Part shown: piece by piece, positions 5,893 through 6,965 of the stretch
Layout: each line of letters opens with the position of its first letter
How positions within the stretch are numbered: position 1 is the first letter of the stretch
Assembly: GCA_028713595.1 (NCBI GenBank)
Contig: JAQTNZ010000136.1
Coordinates: 1-6,965, forward strand
Reading direction: 5' to 3'
From: Methylovulum sp.
GTDB taxonomy: Bacteria > Pseudomonadota > Gammaproteobacteria > Methylococcales > Methylomonadaceae
Length of the DNA: 6,965 nt
The notes under the pieces: model-generated
Told to the model about the DNA's origin: nothing
Databases searched by the model: none
What the model saw: only the letters and a program-made list of their open reading frames with translations
Made by a program: the position numbers and the translations under genes

Positions 5893-6741
5893 TTATAATG
5901 AAAACGCTTTCTTAAAAAATTCAGGTTGCGCCAAGGCCGCTTTATGAATATCGACATTGTAATAAGTGGTGTCGAACGGTTTGTTGGCGGACTCCAGTTC
6001 GCGGAACTTCGCCAAACTGGCTTTGCTGGCGATAGTCGCGCTCCACCAGCCGGACGGGTAAATACATTGCGGGAAGAACAGGGTCTGCAAATGTTCAAAG
6101 CCCGCCGCGCCCATCGCCCCGCGCATTTCGCCGATCAGTTTCAGGTGATACAGAGCGGATTCGCTTTGTTGCACCACCATACCGTGCTCGGACAGGCAGT
6201 TAAAGCAATCGTGGTAAAACGCCTTGCTGAACAAGCCTTCGGCAGGGCCTACGGGGTCGGTGCTATCGACAATGATGATGTCCACTGAATTGGGTTCGGC
6301 ATCTTTGACCCATTTGATACCGTCAATAAATTTCAGCTGCGCCCGTGGGTCGCCGTTGGAGGCGCACAGTTCGGGGAAATAGATTTCGGCCAGGCGGGTC
6401 ACGCGCTCGTCAATGTCAATTTGCACCGCTTCTTCCACTGAGTCATGTTTTAACACTTCTTTTAGGGTTCCGCAATCGCCGCCGCCAATAATCCACACCC
6501 GTTTAGGGTTGGGGTGGGTAAACAGCGCGGGATGGCTCATCATTTCATGGTAGAAAAAGTTGTCGCGGGTGGACACCATAGTGCAACCGTCAATCACCAT
6601 CAGATTGCCGAAAGTTTCGGTTTCGTAAATTTCCAAAAATTGGAAGGCCGATTGTTCTTCGTGCAGTTTCTTTTTAATTTTTAAAGAAAAGGCGGAATCA
6701 GCCCCTGGGAGCTGTTCGGTAAACCATTCTGAGGGGTTCAT
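5893..6741 (-). CDS. speE: Spermidine synthase (polyamine aminopropyltransferase)
   Basis: A 282-residue cytoplasmic aminopropyltransferase, the normal length for bacterial SpeE. It moves the aminopropyl group from decarboxylated S-adenosylmethionine to putrescine, giving spermidine and methylthioadenosine. Visible features: an N-terminal beta domain with FGNLMVIDGCTMVSTRDNFF (44-63) and YHEMMSHPALF, the nucleotide-binding loop IIGGGDCGTLKEVLKH (84-99), the acidic end of the next strand VQIDIDERV (107-115), and the catalytic DSTDPVGPAEGLF (159-171) with Asp159 and Asp162. The loop reads GGGDCG where many family members have GGGDGG; the aspartate is kept. The ATG at 6741 has AGGA 7 nt upstream. 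It is the first gene of the speE-marR-ubiK run and has a promoter-like sequence 36 nt upstream. No decarboxylase gene (speD/speH or speA/speC) is in the window. Thermospermine or other aminopropyl products cannot be excluded from sequence alone. Confidence 0.93.
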   Translation of the reverse strand: MNPSEWFTEQLPGADSAFSLKIKKKLHEEQSAFQFLEIYETETFGNLMVIDGCTMVSTRDNFFYHEMMSHPALFTHPNPKRVWIIGGGDCGTLKEVLKHDSVEEAVQIDIDERVTRLAEIYFPELCASNGDPRAQLKFIDGIKWVKDAEPNSVDIIIVDSTDPVGPAEGLFSKAFYHDCFNCLSEHGMVVQQSESALYHLKLIGEMRGAMGAAGFEHLQTLFFPQCIYPSGWWSATIASKASLAKFRELESANKPFDTTYYNVDIHKAALAQPEFFKKAFSL

Positions 6742-6776
6742 TTATGTTTCCTGAAAAGTAAATAAGTTGAGTGGCT

Positions 6777-6804
6777 ATTATATTAGAATTTGTTAGGCTG
6801 TTTA
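6777..6804 (-). promoter_or_regulatory. Probable sigma-70 promoter of the speE operon
   Basis: On the minus strand a perfect -10 TATAAT (6777-6782) is preceded at 16 bp by TAAACA (6799-6804; 4 of 6 matches to TTGACA). Transcription would start near 6770, giving a leader of roughly 28 nt that includes the speE ribosome binding site AGGA at 6749-6752. It is the best promoter seen in the window. Confidence 0.55.
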
Positions 6805-6830
6805 GTATATTTGTCGGCTTTGTTTAAGTA
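6788..6830. repeat. Imperfect tandem direct repeat over the speE promoter, possible regulator site
   Basis: Plus-strand units ATTTGTTAGGCTGTTTAGTA (6788-6807) and, at 6809-6830, ATTTGT-CGGCTTTGTTTAAGTA (written with one gap against the first unit) start 21 nt apart, two helical turns. The first unit covers the predicted -35 element and the second lies just upstream, a position suited to a DNA-binding regulator. The units differ by small indels, so the match is imperfect. Confidence 0.4.
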
Positions 6831-6848
6831 GGGGTGTGGCAGAGGGGG

Positions 6849-6872
6849 CTTAAGGCTTTGCCTAGCCTTAAG
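6849..6872 (+). terminator. Hairpin with T-rich right flank, upstream of the speE promoter
   Basis: Perfect 9-bp arms CTTAAGGCT (6849-6857) and AGCCTTAAG (6864-6872) enclose a 6-nt loop. A T-rich stretch TATTGCTTTTGTTT follows on the plus strand only, so it would terminate rightward transcription, but no rightward gene lies nearby. It could insulate the region from readthrough or be a repeat unit. Confidence 0.35.
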
Positions 6873-6939
6873 TATTGCTTTTGTTTGGGGCATTGTCGTT
6901 AAGTTAATAATTTTTATATTTATTATCAACTAGATAAAT

Positions 6940-6965
6940 CTATCGTAGGTCGGGCTAGCGATAGC
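6940..6965. repeat. Palindromic repeat cut by the right edge
   Basis: CTATCGTAG (6940-6948) can pair with CTAGCGATAG (6955-6964) with one bulged G, around the loop GTCGGG. The string GTAGGTCGGGCTAGCGATAG is also much like the left half of a dispersed extragenic palindrome familiar from proteobacterial genomes, whose right half would return as a CCCGAC-type arm just past the edge. The preceding stretch (about 6900-6940) is strongly A+T-rich and contains no gene. Confidence 0.4.

Noticed and set aside
5889..6098. N-terminal extension of the MarR gene to 6098
   Set aside because: The extra 70 residues overlap the end of speE out of frame and resemble no MarR protein; the ATG at 5888 fits the fold.
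5926..6288. 120-codon plus-strand reading frame opposite speE
   Set aside because: Antisense shadow of a well-conserved gene, with no ribosome site and no recognisable protein pattern.
1..6965. CRISPR array, tRNA, rRNA or transposase
   Set aside because: No regularly spaced identical repeats, no cloverleaf-like sequence and no transposase or integrase motifs were seen on either strand.
1..6965. Avoidance of CTGCAG as a sign of the resident PstI-like system
   Set aside because: I noticed no CTGCAG when scanning by eye, but only one or two are expected by chance in 7 kb, so absence says nothing.

Overview
The window looks like chromosome from a methylotrophic proteobacterium, most likely a gammaproteobacterial (type I) methanotroph. 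The argument is the pair fhcD-fhcC at the left, which belongs to the tetrahydromethanopterin/methylofuran branch of C1 oxidation, together with a UbiK-type ubiquinone factor and a SpeE-type spermidine synthase at the right. This placement is inferred from gene content; no rRNA or other taxonomic marker is present.

Layout. (1) Positions 1-1761, plus strand: fhcD and fhcC, the end of an fhc operon that enters from the left edge, joined by an ATGA stop/start overlap. (2) Positions 1869-2341, plus strand: a two-gene type II toxin-antitoxin module, a short DUF2281-like antitoxin followed by a YoeB/Txe-family RNase toxin whose catalytic residues are visible. (3) Positions 2417-4854, minus strand: a complete type II restriction-modification pair of the PstI/BsuBI type, methyltransferase first and endonuclease second, overlapping by 34 nt. 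(4) Positions 4987-6741, minus strand: speE, a MarR-family regulator with an unusual four-cysteine C-terminal tail, and ubiK, closely spaced and probably one operon read from a promoter near 6777-6804. (5) Positions 6742-6965 hold no gene but contain a likely speE promoter, a 21-nt-period direct repeat over it, a hairpin, and the start of a probable dispersed palindromic repeat cut by the right edge.

How it fits together. FhcD passes the formyl group from tetrahydromethanopterin to methylofuran and FhcC is part of the complex that releases it as formate. The two metabolic blocks (fhc and speE-marR-ubiK) face each other, and between them lies about 3 kb of accessory DNA carrying two independent addiction-type modules (toxin-antitoxin and restriction-modification), bounded and divided by hairpins. 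That middle piece is the likely acquired part. I see no transposase, integrase, tRNA or CRISPR array. The least ordinary items are the cysteine-tailed MarR protein placed between polyamine and ubiquinone genes, and the repeat structure in front of its operon.
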